Below are positions 40,616 to 50,216 of a DNA stretch of 55,762 bases, one piece after another. This stretch comes from an uncultured Oscillospiraceae bacterium. Lineage in GTDB: Bacteria > Bacillota > Clostridia > Oscillospirales > Oscillospiraceae. Positions within the stretch are counted from its first letter, which is position 1; each line of letters begins with the position of its first letter. A program made the translations under genes and the position numbers. Location of the stretch: assembly GCA_947623745.1 (NCBI GenBank), contig CANQHN010000019.1:1-55762 (forward strand), given 5' to 3'. Under the pieces are notes generated by a model, which worked only from the letters and a program-made list of their open reading frames with translations, was not told where the DNA came from and searched no databases.

Positions 40616-42808
40616 CTATGCCGCGGCTTCCATCAAATCAGCGGTCAGCACATCGACCAATCTCTGACCATACAGCTCGCCTGTGTGGATGATGATATTA
40701 TCCCGCCGCATTTGCTCAAATTCCTGCTCACGAAGGACCTTACTGTTCTCCGCTTTCATCCGGTCATTTTTGGTCAGCCGATTTGCGAGTACCCCTTGCC
40801 ATTCCACAAGGAACTTCTTGGCGTCCTCGATATCGGCTTCCTGACGGTCAAACTTGGTCCGCTTCTGGCGAACAGTTCCATCCGGTTCAACCTCCAGCGT
40901 GTAATATGGCATATTCACTGCCGAAGTTTTGCGAAGGAACAGAATGTAAGACTCGTGCTTCTCAATTCGATCCCAATAGCGGTCGCTGCCCCGCAGACAA
41001 TGACAGAGCATTTCGCCCTCAACGATGATGTCCAGTGCGCCGTTTGGAACGACAATAGTGAATTGATCGTTGGCGTACTCATATTTGTCCTTGATGGACT
41101 GACAGATCTTATCCACAGTCGGAAAAGTTTTCAGCACATCACGGGCCTGCTGCTCGTTGTCTGCCTGCTTACAGCGCAGTACCAACTCATCATGCCGGCG
41201 GCGGAGCAGTTTTGCGCGGTATACGATTTCATCATTTGTGTCGATGCCAAGCCGCTGTGCCATGGAGAGATAGTCCTGCCAGGTAGTGAGAGTCTCACGG
41301 ACAGTTTCGTGGGCTGTGGATGCCTGCCTTTCCAGATAATGATATATCTGGATCGGATTCATTTTCCCCCAAATAAAGCTCAAATGTGAGGGCTCGATTT
41401 CGCGAGAATAGAACCACTTTAGTACTTCATCAGACAGCGGTTTTCCGTTTTCCTTTTCCCATTGGAGCCAACGCAGGAGTAAACTGTCTCCATTTAACCA
41501 ACGGAGCCGGCCTAAACCCTGTTTGTCAATTCCTAGGGCTTTTGTAAGGCTTGTGGATTGCGGATTTGCGATAAGCTTGGCCATATCGCGGGGGCTTCTC
41601 CAGCATTCCTCCGCCAGCCTGGTGAGGCCAGCTTTCCAAATCCGCTCGAACTGGGGGACATTTCGCAGTACAGATAAATACGTGTCTGGATTTTCAACAA
41701 ACCCATGCGCGCGAATCCATTCAACCAACCCCGTGGACTTCAAAACACCTTTAGCGAGATACGGAAGGTTTCTTCCATATACACGCCCAGGCTGGTTGCC
41801 ATGAGTGCAATAGATGCTGTTAGGTCCCATCCATGAATAGTTGGGTAGACCGCCGATCCACCGGGTACAAAGCTGTTTGTAATTGCCCCAGTAGTAGGTG
41901 CGGGCATCCATTTTATTGTCATAGATTACACGCCAATGTTCGGTACAGTAAACTTCCGGTCTCTTATAGTTTTCTTTGAGGTGTCTGCGGCCAGCCCAGA
42001 ACTCCCGAACGACGAAGCCGTCCGGCCGGGCCTGGAGCAGATAGACGCAGACCTCTTTGGTGTCGAGGCGCCAACCCATACGTCCAACCGATTTGTAAGT
42101 GATTTTGTGCCGGCAGATGGGGCAGCGGCCTTCCTCGTTGTTGTGCGGTTTGCTTTTGAGGGGCACTTCTTTCTCGCAATAAGAGCAGTAGCCCGATTTC
42201 GCGCCGCGCTTCTGATACTCATAAAAGATGTAATTTTCCGGAATACCAACCTTGTCAACCCAACGGGCCCAATCCTTTGGGAGCGGCGGTGTCAGCGCGA
42301 GATCTGTGTCCCACTTGGAGGTCTCTTGCTTGTGTCGCCGGATGCGCTCTTCCTTGCGGATTTCCAGCTGGTAGTCCAGAATCGCTTCATATCCCATCTT
42401 TTCTGACCCTAAATACTCCGCCGCCGCTTTGGCCTCAGCGGGGATGGCCCAGGCGCGGGGACTGGCGGGTACATAATGAGGCCACTCCAGGCGGTCCAGC
42501 TTGGAATCAAGCCACTTTTTGTTGATACAGTCATAGGTAATGAAACGTCTGGCATCGCGGTCGATGTAGACCTCATAAGAGGGCATACGGCCATCGGCCC
42601 GCAAATTGTCCGGATAATAGAGCGCCGCCTTCAATATGCCGCCTTCAACGCGGCAGCGAAGATAGATCTGGTACTTGCGGCGCACCTCTTGATAAGAGTT
42701 CCAGTAGGTGCGAACTGTTACCTTTTGGGGAATGTCCTGCTGAGCAACCCGAACCATTTTGGAAGTAGCATATAACCGCCGCATTTGCAGCAGTTGCTTC
42801 TTTTTCAC
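40616..42808 (-). CDS. PcfJ-like protein
   Basis: 730 residues from GTG 42808, with AGGTGG upstream. The C-terminal region (IVVPNGALDIIVEGEMLCHCLRGSDRYWDRIEKHESYILFLRK, then YYTLEVEPDGTVRQKR) matches the PcfJ family named from the enterococcal conjugative plasmid pCF10. A zinc-ribbon, CSYCEKEV...CPICRH, lies near 210-240. Function is unknown; PcfJ-like genes are widespread on conjugative elements and phages, next to PcfK. Both genes are present here, separated by a DUF7666 gene. Length is at the upper end of the family. Confidence 0.85.
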   Translation of the reverse strand: MKKKQLLQMRRLYATSKMVRVAQQDIPQKVTVRTYWNSYQEVRRKYQIYLRCRVEGGILKAALYYPDNLRADGRMPSYEVYIDRDARRFITYDCINKKWLDSKLDRLEWPHYVPASPRAWAIPAEAKAAAEYLGSEKMGYEAILDYQLEIRKEERIRRHKQETSKWDTDLALTPPLPKDWARWVDKVGIPENYIFYEYQKRGAKSGYCSYCEKEVPLKSKPHNNEEGRCPICRHKITYKSVGRMGWRLDTKEVCVYLLQARPDGFVVREFWAGRRHLKENYKRPEVYCTEHWRVIYDNKMDARTYYWGNYKQLCTRWIGGLPNYSWMGPNSIYCTHGNQPGRVYGRNLPYLAKGVLKSTGLVEWIRAHGFVENPDTYLSVLRNVPQFERIWKAGLTRLAEECWRSPRDMAKLIANPQSTSLTKALGIDKQGLGRLRWLNGDSLLLRWLQWEKENGKPLSDEVLKWFYSREIEPSHLSFIWGKMNPIQIYHYLERQASTAHETVRETLTTWQDYLSMAQRLGIDTNDEIVYRAKLLRRRHDELVLRCKQADNEQQARDVLKTFPTVDKICQSIKDKYEYANDQFTIVVPNGALDIIVEGEMLCHCLRGSDRYWDRIEKHESYILFLRKTSAVNMPYYTLEVEPDGTVRQKRTKFDRQEADIEDAKKFLVEWQGVLANRLTKNDRMKAENSKVLREQEFEQMRRDNIIIHTGELYGQRLVDVLTADLMEAAA

Positions 42809-42810
42809 AT

Positions 42811-43353
42811 CTAGGCCACCTTTCTCTCTGTCAAATTGGTGTCATACCACACGCCGGACTTGATCCTTTTCCCATCCACACGCACTATGGCGATCTGCGT
42901 GATTTTACTGGAATCAGGCGCTTCTTTGGCAAATGCCAAAATATCTCCCTTTTTCCCAGATGCGATAGGGTCAACGCCGCGCACCATTGCAAAGCCGGCA
43001 TGTGACCGGCCTCTGTTCTTTTGAACATGCCTGTTCCAGATTCGATCCGGATGATCGACCATATAGGCCAGCGCGTGTACGAAAAATTCACAGGGCTCCA
43101 GTTTTTTGATAACTGTCAGCTCTGTGCAGGCAATTTTGGAGTCTCGATCATCTTCGTCCACATCCCCGCCGGCATCCACCAAATAGTATTCAGAGCGATT
43201 CATGTCGCTGTAGTAGGTAAGGCAGTCCAGCGGGTTCTCTGCGCAGTGAAAACCATTCTGGGCGCAGTTGGCCTCCTCTGTTACGTTCAGCCCCATGTGG
43301 AACTGATAACCGAGGCAAACAAGTCCCTTCTCAAATCCCTTGTAGGCGATCAT
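42811..43353 (-). CDS. DUF7666-type protein
   Basis: 180 residues. MIAYKGFEKGLVCLGYQFHMG, then AQNGFHCAENPLDCLTYY, YLVDAGGDVDEDD and KIACTEL match the DUF7666 domain, often encoded next to phage and plasmid genes. Its start overlaps the PcfK-like stop by four bases. Role unknown; placement between PcfK and PcfJ suggests a common function. Confidence 0.75.
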   Translation of the reverse strand: MIAYKGFEKGLVCLGYQFHMGLNVTEEANCAQNGFHCAENPLDCLTYYSDMNRSEYYLVDAGGDVDEDDRDSKIACTELTVIKKLEPCEFFVHALAYMVDHPDRIWNRHVQKNRGRSHAGFAMVRGVDPIASGKKGDILAFAKEAPDSSKITQIAIVRVDGKRIKSGVWYDTNLTERKVA

Positions 43354-44264
43354 GATGCCATCCCCAGCAGGCTCATCTGGCCATCGTCATCTTTAGGCTT
43401 CGGTTTGGGCGCACTTTCTGTTTTGGGCTTCTCCGCAGCCTTTTTCTCCGCAGCCTTTTTCTCCGCAGCCTTTTTCTCCGTAGCCTTTTTGTCTTTGCCC
43501 TTCGCCTTGGATGCGGTTCTGGACGCCGTGCTCCTGCCATTGTAGGGCTTGGGCACGAATTCCTCCTCGTCCTCATGGTCTTCCTTGACATCTGGGTCAT
43601 TGAAATAGTCTACGGCCCACTGATAGCACAGATCATCGGGGACATCGGCGCCATACGCCTGCTGGCCGGGGCCGGGGCGGATACCGTTGGCCTTCAGCTC
43701 ATCCTGCACATAGTCCCAGGCCTTCCGGCTGATATATTGGAAACATCGGATCATGCTTTTGCAGGGGTGCATGCTTTTCCGTGCGAAGGCCGGGTCCTCG
43801 ATGCACTTGGTCTGAATGTACTCAGCCACACACTCCTTCATGTTGCGGCGGGTCAATTTCTCGGTGTCGGTGCTCACTCGCTTCATCGAGGCTGCCATCA
43901 CCTCTTCATCGCTCATGGCGGCTACTTTGGCGAGCTGTTCTTCCTGGGCCGCCTTTTTTGCCGCCTGCCTGGCGTCAAACTCGGCCTTCCGCTTGGCCTC
44001 GGCTGCCTCATGGGCCTTCCGCTTGGCGTCCTCGTCTTCGGCGGCTGCTTGATCCTTATCTCCAGCAGAGGCACCGGCAGTACCGACGGACTCGGATGAA
44101 ACCGGGGCAGCAGCAGAAACCGCAGCTTGGGCCGCAGGCGTCCCCTGCGGCTGGGCAGCAGGTGGATCGAAGGTTACAGGCTCTTCTTCCATCGAAAAGC
44201 CGGAAAGGTCTTCCCCTGTGGAAAGGGCGTCGTTCTCGATTGAGAGTTCAGAATATGCTCCCAT
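43350..44264 (-). CDS. PcfK-like protein
   Basis: 304 residues from ATG 44264 (GGAGG 8 bases upstream). The conserved part is central (CVAEYIQTKCIEDPAFARKSMHPCKSMIRCFQYISRKAW), the pattern of the PcfK family of pCF10-type plasmids. The N-terminus is Ala/Pro-rich and then a charged coiled coil (85-130). The C-terminal tail contains four near-perfect copies of a 15-bp unit encoding KKAAE (43429-43490). Function unknown; likely acts with PcfJ. Confidence 0.8.
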   Translation of the reverse strand: MGAYSELSIENDALSTGEDLSGFSMEEEPVTFDPPAAQPQGTPAAQAAVSAAAPVSSESVGTAGASAGDKDQAAAEDEDAKRKAHEAAEAKRKAEFDARQAAKKAAQEEQLAKVAAMSDEEVMAASMKRVSTDTEKLTRRNMKECVAEYIQTKCIEDPAFARKSMHPCKSMIRCFQYISRKAWDYVQDELKANGIRPGPGQQAYGADVPDDLCYQWAVDYFNDPDVKEDHEDEEEFVPKPYNGRSTASRTASKAKGKDKKATEKKAAEKKAAEKKAAEKPKTESAPKPKPKDDDGQMSLLGMAS

Positions 44265-44289
44265 TTTTATGTCCTCCATTCATTTTTGC

Positions 44290-44529
44290 TTATATCGCAT
44301 AGATCAATGTGCTGAACGCATCAAAGCAATAGCACACCAGCCCGGGGTATTGAGCTGTTTTCTCCTGGATCTGCCGCTGGATGGCACGAGCGGGCCCCTC
44401 ATCATGAGGCCAGGCCCATCCCTCCCAGACCATCGCCGTCAGATACCTCTGCGCTGGGTGAAAGCGCACATCAGCGCCCAGCGACCGGCATACTTCACAC
44501 AACTCAGCGAGTTCCCGTGTATCGGTCAT
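44290..44529 (-). CDS. Small unknown protein coupled to the primase gene
   Basis: 79 residues; ATG 44529 in an ATGA overlap with the primase stop. Two Cys near the N-terminus (LCEVC) and two near the end (VCYC) could form a metal site. No family recognised. Confidence 0.55.
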   Translation of the reverse strand: MTDTRELAELCEVCRSLGADVRFHPAQRYLTAMVWEGWAWPHDEGPARAIQRQIQEKTAQYPGLVCYCFDAFSTLIYAI

Positions 44530-46205
44530 GTGCCTTTCTTAGCCAGCAGGGGTGAAAACTGGACGGGCTTGAAGCCGATACGGTCGCAGTAGTAGTAACT
44601 GCGCCCGGTTTCGCCGTACAGCTCAATCACATCGGATACGGATACGCTGCGGCCGTGGTAGTCCTTGGGGAGATCGTCGTTGAAGGCGGAAAAAACGCGC
44701 TCCAGGATCTCCGTGTCCGTTTGCTCCAACGGAGCATAGAAATACCCGTCATAGACCAGACGGTACTCATTTGCCGGCGGCTGGTCAAAGCCTGCCTCCC
44801 ACAGCTTTTCGATACCCTGAAAGGCAAAGGGAATCACCCGGTCGCCCTGCAGGTCCAACTGGTAGATGCGGAAGCACCGCTTTTGCCGCTGTTGGTCAAG
44901 GCGGTCCCGCAGCAGGTCCTCCGGGTACTTAGGATTCAGCAGTCCATATTCTTCATCGGTCAGGCCCAAATGCTCCTTGAGCCGGATGCCGTTCCTGGGC
45001 CCATGGGACCATTGCCTCATGCACTGGTCTATGTGGTCGAACTCACACAGGCCGGAGAGATACATCTCCTTGAAATTCATGCTGTTCTGCTCCTTTTTCT
45101 CTTTTCTGTGCCGCGCCAACAGCCAATCGTCTATTCCCTTATAATTGGGATTCCAGACCAGCCGCTGGCAGGCAAGGCCGTTATGCTCCGCCATCTGGCG
45201 AATCTTCAAGGCTCCGCGATTTACCATCTGGTTACTGAACTTGTCCATGTCGTCAGCCTCGATGATTCTCCTGACGCCGTTCCGTTTCAGCTGCGCAAAC
45301 AGTCCGTCCAGAGCGGCCACGTTGTTCGCGCCAATCGTGGCGGCAAAGGTTTTGCCCGTAAGTGCGTGGCAGATGTCCGCTTTGAGCGCCCCTTCCGTCA
45401 CATAGACAGTGGCGGCCCCAGGGTCGCCCACAAAATGGACAGGGCTCGACGTTCCGGCCCCCATGTTCTTCCCGGCGGATGACAGCGGGAGATATTTGGT
45501 CCCGCACTTCTCCGGGGGATCGTTGGGGTCCTTGATGGGAATGTCCAGACGGATCTGCAGTGCCTGGATCTGGCCATCGATTGCAACGATGGGGATAACG
45601 ATGCCCGCTGTGCGCTGGTAGAACTTGACCGTCCATTTCCCGTAGTCATTGATATAAAAGCCGGGTACGCCCTGTATCGTACATCCCATTCGCTTCAGCC
45701 GCTCGGTGAGAGTGCGGCACATACGGGAGGGCGGTGTGCTTTTGAAGCCAAACCGCTCGATCTGTTCATCCGTCAGGCCGCGGGCCGTGCGAAGATGCTC
45801 CCGGTGGGCAGAGGTCAATGTCAGCAGAGACAGCAGGGCAGAATAAGTCCTGTGTATCTCCGCAGCGTCCGCTTTCACGGCCTGTGCCTGTTCCGGCATA
45901 TTCGCGGAAGGTGACTTTCCAGCGGCATCATACGCAGGCGCGAATCCGTCGGCGGCCAGGGTATCGCAGATCTCCCGATATGCTTCTGAGTTGCTGATCC
46001 CGTAGACCCTGGCATAGAGCGCCAGCATCCCGCCGCCCTCGCCGCAGTAGTTGCACCGCCACACATTTTTCTCCGGGCTGATGCCCAGCTTCCCGCGGCG
46101 GTCGCCGCAGATCGGGCAGTCCGCATACACCTGACCGGCCCCCCTCCGCCTGATATTCAGGCGGAGAAGGGTCGCCACGTCCATGATCCCAAACGGGAAA
46201 TCCAT
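44526..46205 (-). CDS. DnaG-like primase
   Basis: 559 residues. N-terminal CHC2-type zinc finger with CPIC at 30-33 and CNYC at 51-54. Toprim region: VYVTEGALKADI (catalytic Glu) and IEADDMDKF (Asp-x-Asp), followed by GIDDWLLA typical of phage and plasmid primases. The C-terminal 190 residues are not the DnaB-binding domain of host DnaG. It would make RNA primers for element replication. The ribosome site (GGAGGTGA) is about 16 bases from ATG 46205, unusually far. Confidence 0.85.
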   Translation of the reverse strand: MDFPFGIMDVATLLRLNIRRRGAGQVYADCPICGDRRGKLGISPEKNVWRCNYCGEGGGMLALYARVYGISNSEAYREICDTLAADGFAPAYDAAGKSPSANMPEQAQAVKADAAEIHRTYSALLSLLTLTSAHREHLRTARGLTDEQIERFGFKSTPPSRMCRTLTERLKRMGCTIQGVPGFYINDYGKWTVKFYQRTAGIVIPIVAIDGQIQALQIRLDIPIKDPNDPPEKCGTKYLPLSSAGKNMGAGTSSPVHFVGDPGAATVYVTEGALKADICHALTGKTFAATIGANNVAALDGLFAQLKRNGVRRIIEADDMDKFSNQMVNRGALKIRQMAEHNGLACQRLVWNPNYKGIDDWLLARHRKEKKEQNSMNFKEMYLSGLCEFDHIDQCMRQWSHGPRNGIRLKEHLGLTDEEYGLLNPKYPEDLLRDRLDQQRQKRCFRIYQLDLQGDRVIPFAFQGIEKLWEAGFDQPPANEYRLVYDGYFYAPLEQTDTEILERVFSAFNDDLPKDYHGRSVSVSDVIELYGETGRSYYYCDRIGFKPVQFSPLLAKKGT

Positions 46206-46260
46206 TGAACGGATGACAAGTCACCTCCCTCCCGTGCTTTCGTTCAGTTCATTGTTTCTG

Positions 46261-46626
46261 TCAGCACTCTCCGCGTATGATGGATCTGGCCCGGTCCACC
46301 TCGTCCGACATCATGTAGCACCGCTCGATCTGCCAGCCGGAAGGGCCGCCCTTTTCAACCGCCATATAGCGTTCCAGGCGTACACACAGGTCCGTCCTGT
46401 CCAGCGAACTTCCGAAGATGGAGTAACCACCCATGTTGGGCCTGTAGGCTTTGTTGTCGCTGGATACCTCATAGGTGCGGCTCTCCGCAGAATAGGGCTT
46501 CTCAAAGCTGTCCTGCGAAAAAACGATGTAGCCGGTGAGGTGTTGGCCGGCCTGCTCCGCCGCCCGGAAATACCCAGTCATGAACGGATAGGTCATGTCG
46601 TACTCATACGGTTTCTGCTCTTTCAC
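46261..46626 (-). CDS. Unknown 121-residue protein
   Basis: Start GTG 46626, with GGAGGTGA about 12 bases upstream. Soluble; contains YEVSSDNKAYRPNMGGYSIFG and LERYMAVEKGGPSGWQIERCYMM. The second half looks like a small beta-sheet domain. Located between the primase gene and a probable recombination gene. No family recognised. Confidence 0.6.
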   Translation of the reverse strand: MKEQKPYEYDMTYPFMTGYFRAAEQAGQHLTGYIVFSQDSFEKPYSAESRTYEVSSDNKAYRPNMGGYSIFGSSLDRTDLCVRLERYMAVEKGGPSGWQIERCYMMSDEVDRARSIIRGEC

Positions 46627-46636
46627 TGCTCTTGGT

Positions 46637-46699
46637 TCACCTCCTCTCGCTCTTATAGTGCGCGAACTGATATGGGATAGAATGGAACGGCGCGGTCAT
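46637..46699 (-). CDS. Possible 20-residue coupling peptide
   Basis: ATG 46699 with AAGGACG upstream; its stop codon lies inside the ribosome site of the next gene (GGAGGTGA), the arrangement of a short ORF that couples translation. Evidence is limited to this geometry. Confidence 0.3.
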   Translation of the reverse strand: MTAPFHSIPYQFAHYKSERR

Positions 46700-46713
46700 A
46701 CCGCGTCCTTGAT

Positions 46714-47799
46714 TTAGCTGGCCTTCTGCTGGTTCAGCTCCTGGAGCAGCAGGGTGGCGGCGGCCTTCAGGATGTTGCCGCACTCGCAGAAGGGGGTCAC
46801 GAAGAATTTCAGGCTGGACGGACGGTTCTCCATGACCTGTCCCATGGTCCAACCCTTGCAGGTGCCGAAATCCACGCGCAGCCCCTTGGCATCGTCCACC
46901 GTCATTCGCTCTGCGATCTCCTCCACGGACATATCCTCCGTGTACGAGGGTGCGGCCTGGATGGGCTCCGCAGACACGGCAGGTTCGCCGCTCTCTTCGG
47001 GTGCGACCACATTGGCCGGCTCCTCCTGTGGGGCGGGGAAATTCACGATCACGCTCGGGGCCGCCTGCCCAGCATCCTGAGCCGAATTTCCCGAACGCAC
47101 CTCCGTGGCCATCTCTGCGAGCGGGTCACTCGGCGCAGCCTCTTTCCGCTCGGGCTCAGGCGCAGCCTGGAACTGGGCCGCAGTCGGATTCATGGGCTTG
47201 GCCGGCTGTTCGGCGGGTGCCTCCGTGGCCTCGACTGCCTGGATGGGGGAGGCCGGCGCAACCTTTACGGCAGGCGCGGGCGCGGGCTTGGATGCGGGCG
47301 TGGGCTGGATGGGCTTTACGGGCCTGATCACGTCCCTGGGCTCCGATTGGGGCGCCGCATCCGTCCGCGGCTGCGGACTGTCGGGGGAAGGCGTGCCGGC
47401 GTCCGGCTCCTTGGTCACGTCGCAAAGCTGGATGCCAAAGCCGGCATTATCCAGGGCGACATTCAACGCCTCATCCTGGGCGGCACGGATGTAACCCCTG
47501 GACTCCTTCGCGGACTTGGTGGCGGTAAAGCTGCTGGCCGGGGTAGGGTCCTCCATCCGGAAGAACACCTGCGCCTCGAAAATGGCCATCTGGTCGGTGA
47601 CCCGCAGCGGATTGAGCAGCAGCCGCCCGCTGGGATACACCAGGCGGAACCACAGCCGCTTGTAGCGCAGCGCCAGAGACTGCACCTGTTCGCCGCTGCC
47701 GTTGACAGCTTTCCGCAGGTGCTTGAGCGGGTCGAATCCGGGGACCTTGTGGAGAGCCCCGGCGGCGGGGACAGTGCGGATGATCGCTTCTTCGTTCAT
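46714..47799 (-). CDS. Probable recombination accessory protein
   Basis: 361 residues from ATG 47799 (AAGGGAG 9 bases upstream). The N-terminal 140 residues (GFDPLKHLRKAV, LRYKRLWFRLVYPSGRLLLN, RVTDQMAIFEAQVFF, YIRAAQDEALNVALDNAGFGIQL) are the conserved part; they resemble proteins encoded next to YqaJ exonucleases. A long Ala/Pro-rich low-complexity linker follows (140-300), then a compact C-terminal domain containing DFGTCKGWTMGQVMENRPSSLKFFV. A single-strand annealing role is plausible from position but not shown. Confidence 0.6.
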   Translation of the reverse strand: MNEEAIIRTVPAAGALHKVPGFDPLKHLRKAVNGSGEQVQSLALRYKRLWFRLVYPSGRLLLNPLRVTDQMAIFEAQVFFRMEDPTPASSFTATKSAKESRGYIRAAQDEALNVALDNAGFGIQLCDVTKEPDAGTPSPDSPQPRTDAAPQSEPRDVIRPVKPIQPTPASKPAPAPAVKVAPASPIQAVEATEAPAEQPAKPMNPTAAQFQAAPEPERKEAAPSDPLAEMATEVRSGNSAQDAGQAAPSVIVNFPAPQEEPANVVAPEESGEPAVSAEPIQAAPSYTEDMSVEEIAERMTVDDAKGLRVDFGTCKGWTMGQVMENRPSSLKFFVTPFCECGNILKAAATLLLQELNQQKAS

Positions 47800-47859
47800 G
47801 TAGAGTTGCTCCCTTCGATAAAATTTTTTCAGATAGCGGCGATGCCGCCAAATGACAAT

Positions 47860-47890
47860 AAAAAAAGACGCCAGCGCCCTTGGCGCTCGC
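47860..47890 (-). terminator. Terminator inside the minus-strand arm
   Basis: AGCGCC (47873-47878) and GGCGCT (47882-47887) with flanking pairs form the stem; on the minus strand it is followed by seven T residues (complement of 47860-47866). It lies between the RecD2-like gene and the next gene in the same direction. Confidence 0.75.
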
Positions 47891-47923
47891 ATCTCCATCA
47901 TATCGACGCACAACGGGAGTGCG

Positions 47924-50197
47924 TCAGCTCGCTTTTCTGATCTCCTCGGCGGAGGAGGGCTTACAGGTCATAGCGTGGTGGTACAACCGCATCCGCTCCG
48001 CCAGGAGCGTGTTGCGTTTGCCCTTCCGGGTCTTGGAAACCGCCATGAACAGCGCCTTTTTCTGCCCCACCAGCAGCACCCGCCGTTTGGCGCGGGTCAC
48101 AGCCGTGTAGAGCAGATTGCGGGACAGCAGGATCTTGTGCGCCGCCAGCATGGGGATGATGACGGTATCACATTCGCCGCCCTGGGCCTTGTGGATAGTC
48201 ATGGCAAAGGCAAGCTCCAGCTCGTCCAGGCTCTCCAGCGGGTAGTCCGCATACCGCCCATCGTAGTTGACGGTGACCGTGCCGCCTTGAATGGCTGACA
48301 CAAAACCGGTCTCGCCGTTGAACACGCCGATTGCCGATTGTTTGCCGTCGCTGTCACGCAAAACGATGTCGTAGTTGTTTTTGATCTGCATCACCCGGTC
48401 GTTCAGCCGGAACAGCTTTCCACCGTGAACGACCTCTGGCTTGTCCTGCGAGGCCGGATTGATCTCATCCCGGATGGCCTCGTTCATACTCTGGGCGGAC
48501 GCCTCCCCCTCCGAACGGAAGGGGCAGAGGATCTGTACCTGGGCGATGCCGGTGACAGCGGCCTCCTTTTTGTAGAGGCTGCGGATCAGCTCCGCCACCT
48601 CCGGCTGGGAGTCCGCCCGGATAAAGGCGAAGTCCGTGCCATAGTGGAGTTCACCGCTCCCTTCGTTGATGGACCTGGCATTGTAGGCGATGAGGCTGCC
48701 CTTTGCCTGCCGGAAGATCTCATCCAGCACAGTCACAGGGATGATGCCGCTGTCGATGAGTTCCTGAAATACGTTGCCCGCGCCTACGCTCTCCAGCTGG
48801 TCGGCATCGCCTACCAGCAGCACCTTGGTTCCGGGCCGCAGCCGGGAAAACAACTGATGGGCCAGCCACATATCCGTCATGGACGCCTCGTCCACGATCA
48901 GAAGGTCTGTGTTCAGCGGTTCCCGCTTCCTCCAGCCGCCGTCCTCTCCACGGAGTTTCAACAGGCTGTGCAGCGTTTGGGCGCTGTCGATGCCTGTGGT
49001 TTCCGCCATGCGCCGGCTGGCCTTGCCCGTGGGTGCGGCCAGGGAGATAATGCCGTTGGGATATAACAGGCGATACGCTTCCACCACCGCCTTTAGGATG
49101 GTACTCTTGCCGGTGCCGGGGCCGCCGGTGATAATGGACAGGTTATGCCGGAATACCATCTGTACGCCCTCTGTCTGGCGCTTGGACAGGACAATCCCCA
49201 GCTTACTCTTGACCTGTTCCAAAGCAGGGGCCAGGTTGACGGGCACCGGTACCTCCAAAGCCATTTCCACAGCCTTACGGGCGGTATCCTGCTCCTGCGC
49301 AAACACCAGAGGAAGATAGATGTTGCCCTTATTGGACACCACCACATTGGTCAGGATCATAGTTTCCAACTCACGTTCTACCGCTTGCTGGCCTAACCGT
49401 TCCTCCGGCGTGGGTATCTTTTCATTGAGCAGCTGCAGTGCGGAACGAATCAGATAGTCCGTTTCCAGATAGAGATGGCCGCCCTCGCTGCGGGATTTCT
49501 CTAGAGCATAGAACAGGGCACCCTGGATGCGCATGGGGTCGTGAAGGTCGCCGCCGGACTTCTGCACGATGGCGTCCACGCGGCGGAATCCGAACCCGGG
49601 GACCTGGCAGAGCCGGAACGGACTTTTGCGTAGCAGCTCCACGCCGGTTGCTCCGAAGTGCTGATAGATCTTCATGGCGGTGGTAGGCGTCACCTTGAAA
49701 GGGGCCAGCAGGGACATCAGCTCACGCATGACCTTGCTCTCTGCATAGCCGCTCTTGATTTCCTCCAGCTTGTCCTCAGTGATGCCCCGGATCTCCAGCA
49801 GGCGCTCCGGGTGTCTCTCCAACACATTCAGCGAATCCGCGCCAAAGCGGTTCACAATGGCGTCTGCCGTTTTCTCGCCAATACCCTTCAAGAGGCCGGA
49901 GGCGAGATAGCCTCGGATTCCCTCGATGGTCGGCGGTACGATCTCATGCCAGTGCTCCACCTGGAGCTGACAGCCATACCTGCCGCTGACCCAGGTGCCC
50001 TCCAGCTCCATCTTGACCGCTCCCGTCTGGGGAAGATCGTAGCCCACGGCGGTAAACCGGATCAGGTGGTCCCGGAAGTGGTAGGGGCTCCTGGCCTCCT
50101 GGGGGATCATGATATCAGCCGTTTTCAGCCGGAGCACGGCGTAGCGGCTGGCGGGGTTGAAGAACAGCGTTTTGTCAAACGCCGCCACAATGCTCAT
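47924..50197 (-). CDS. RecD2-like DNA helicase
   Basis: 757 residues; ATG 50197 behind AAGGAGG. N-terminal OB-like region, helix-hairpin-helix segments (GIGEKTADAIVNRFG, IRGITEDKLEEI, VPGFGFRRVDAIV), Walker A GGPGTGKST near 356-364, Walker B LLIVDEASM, and C-terminal motifs AMTIHKAQGGE and YTAVTRAKR. This is the RecD2/TraA-type superfamily 1B 5'-3' helicase. With YqaJ, ligase and primase it forms a DNA replication and repair module. Slightly longer than host RecD2 (about 720). Confidence 0.9.
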   Translation of the reverse strand: MSIVAAFDKTLFFNPASRYAVLRLKTADIMIPQEARSPYHFRDHLIRFTAVGYDLPQTGAVKMELEGTWVSGRYGCQLQVEHWHEIVPPTIEGIRGYLASGLLKGIGEKTADAIVNRFGADSLNVLERHPERLLEIRGITEDKLEEIKSGYAESKVMRELMSLLAPFKVTPTTAMKIYQHFGATGVELLRKSPFRLCQVPGFGFRRVDAIVQKSGGDLHDPMRIQGALFYALEKSRSEGGHLYLETDYLIRSALQLLNEKIPTPEERLGQQAVERELETMILTNVVVSNKGNIYLPLVFAQEQDTARKAVEMALEVPVPVNLAPALEQVKSKLGIVLSKRQTEGVQMVFRHNLSIITGGPGTGKSTILKAVVEAYRLLYPNGIISLAAPTGKASRRMAETTGIDSAQTLHSLLKLRGEDGGWRKREPLNTDLLIVDEASMTDMWLAHQLFSRLRPGTKVLLVGDADQLESVGAGNVFQELIDSGIIPVTVLDEIFRQAKGSLIAYNARSINEGSGELHYGTDFAFIRADSQPEVAELIRSLYKKEAAVTGIAQVQILCPFRSEGEASAQSMNEAIRDEINPASQDKPEVVHGGKLFRLNDRVMQIKNNYDIVLRDSDGKQSAIGVFNGETGFVSAIQGGTVTVNYDGRYADYPLESLDELELAFAMTIHKAQGGECDTVIIPMLAAHKILLSRNLLYTAVTRAKRRVLLVGQKKALFMAVSKTRKGKRNTLLAERMRLYHHAMTCKPSSAEEIRKAS

Positions 50198-50216
50198 AGC
50201 GTATTCCTCCTTGCTT

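Noticed and set aside
43429-43490. 15-bp tandem repeats as a separate repeat locus
   Set aside because: They encode the lysine/alanine-rich tail of the PcfK-like protein, so no independent role is needed.
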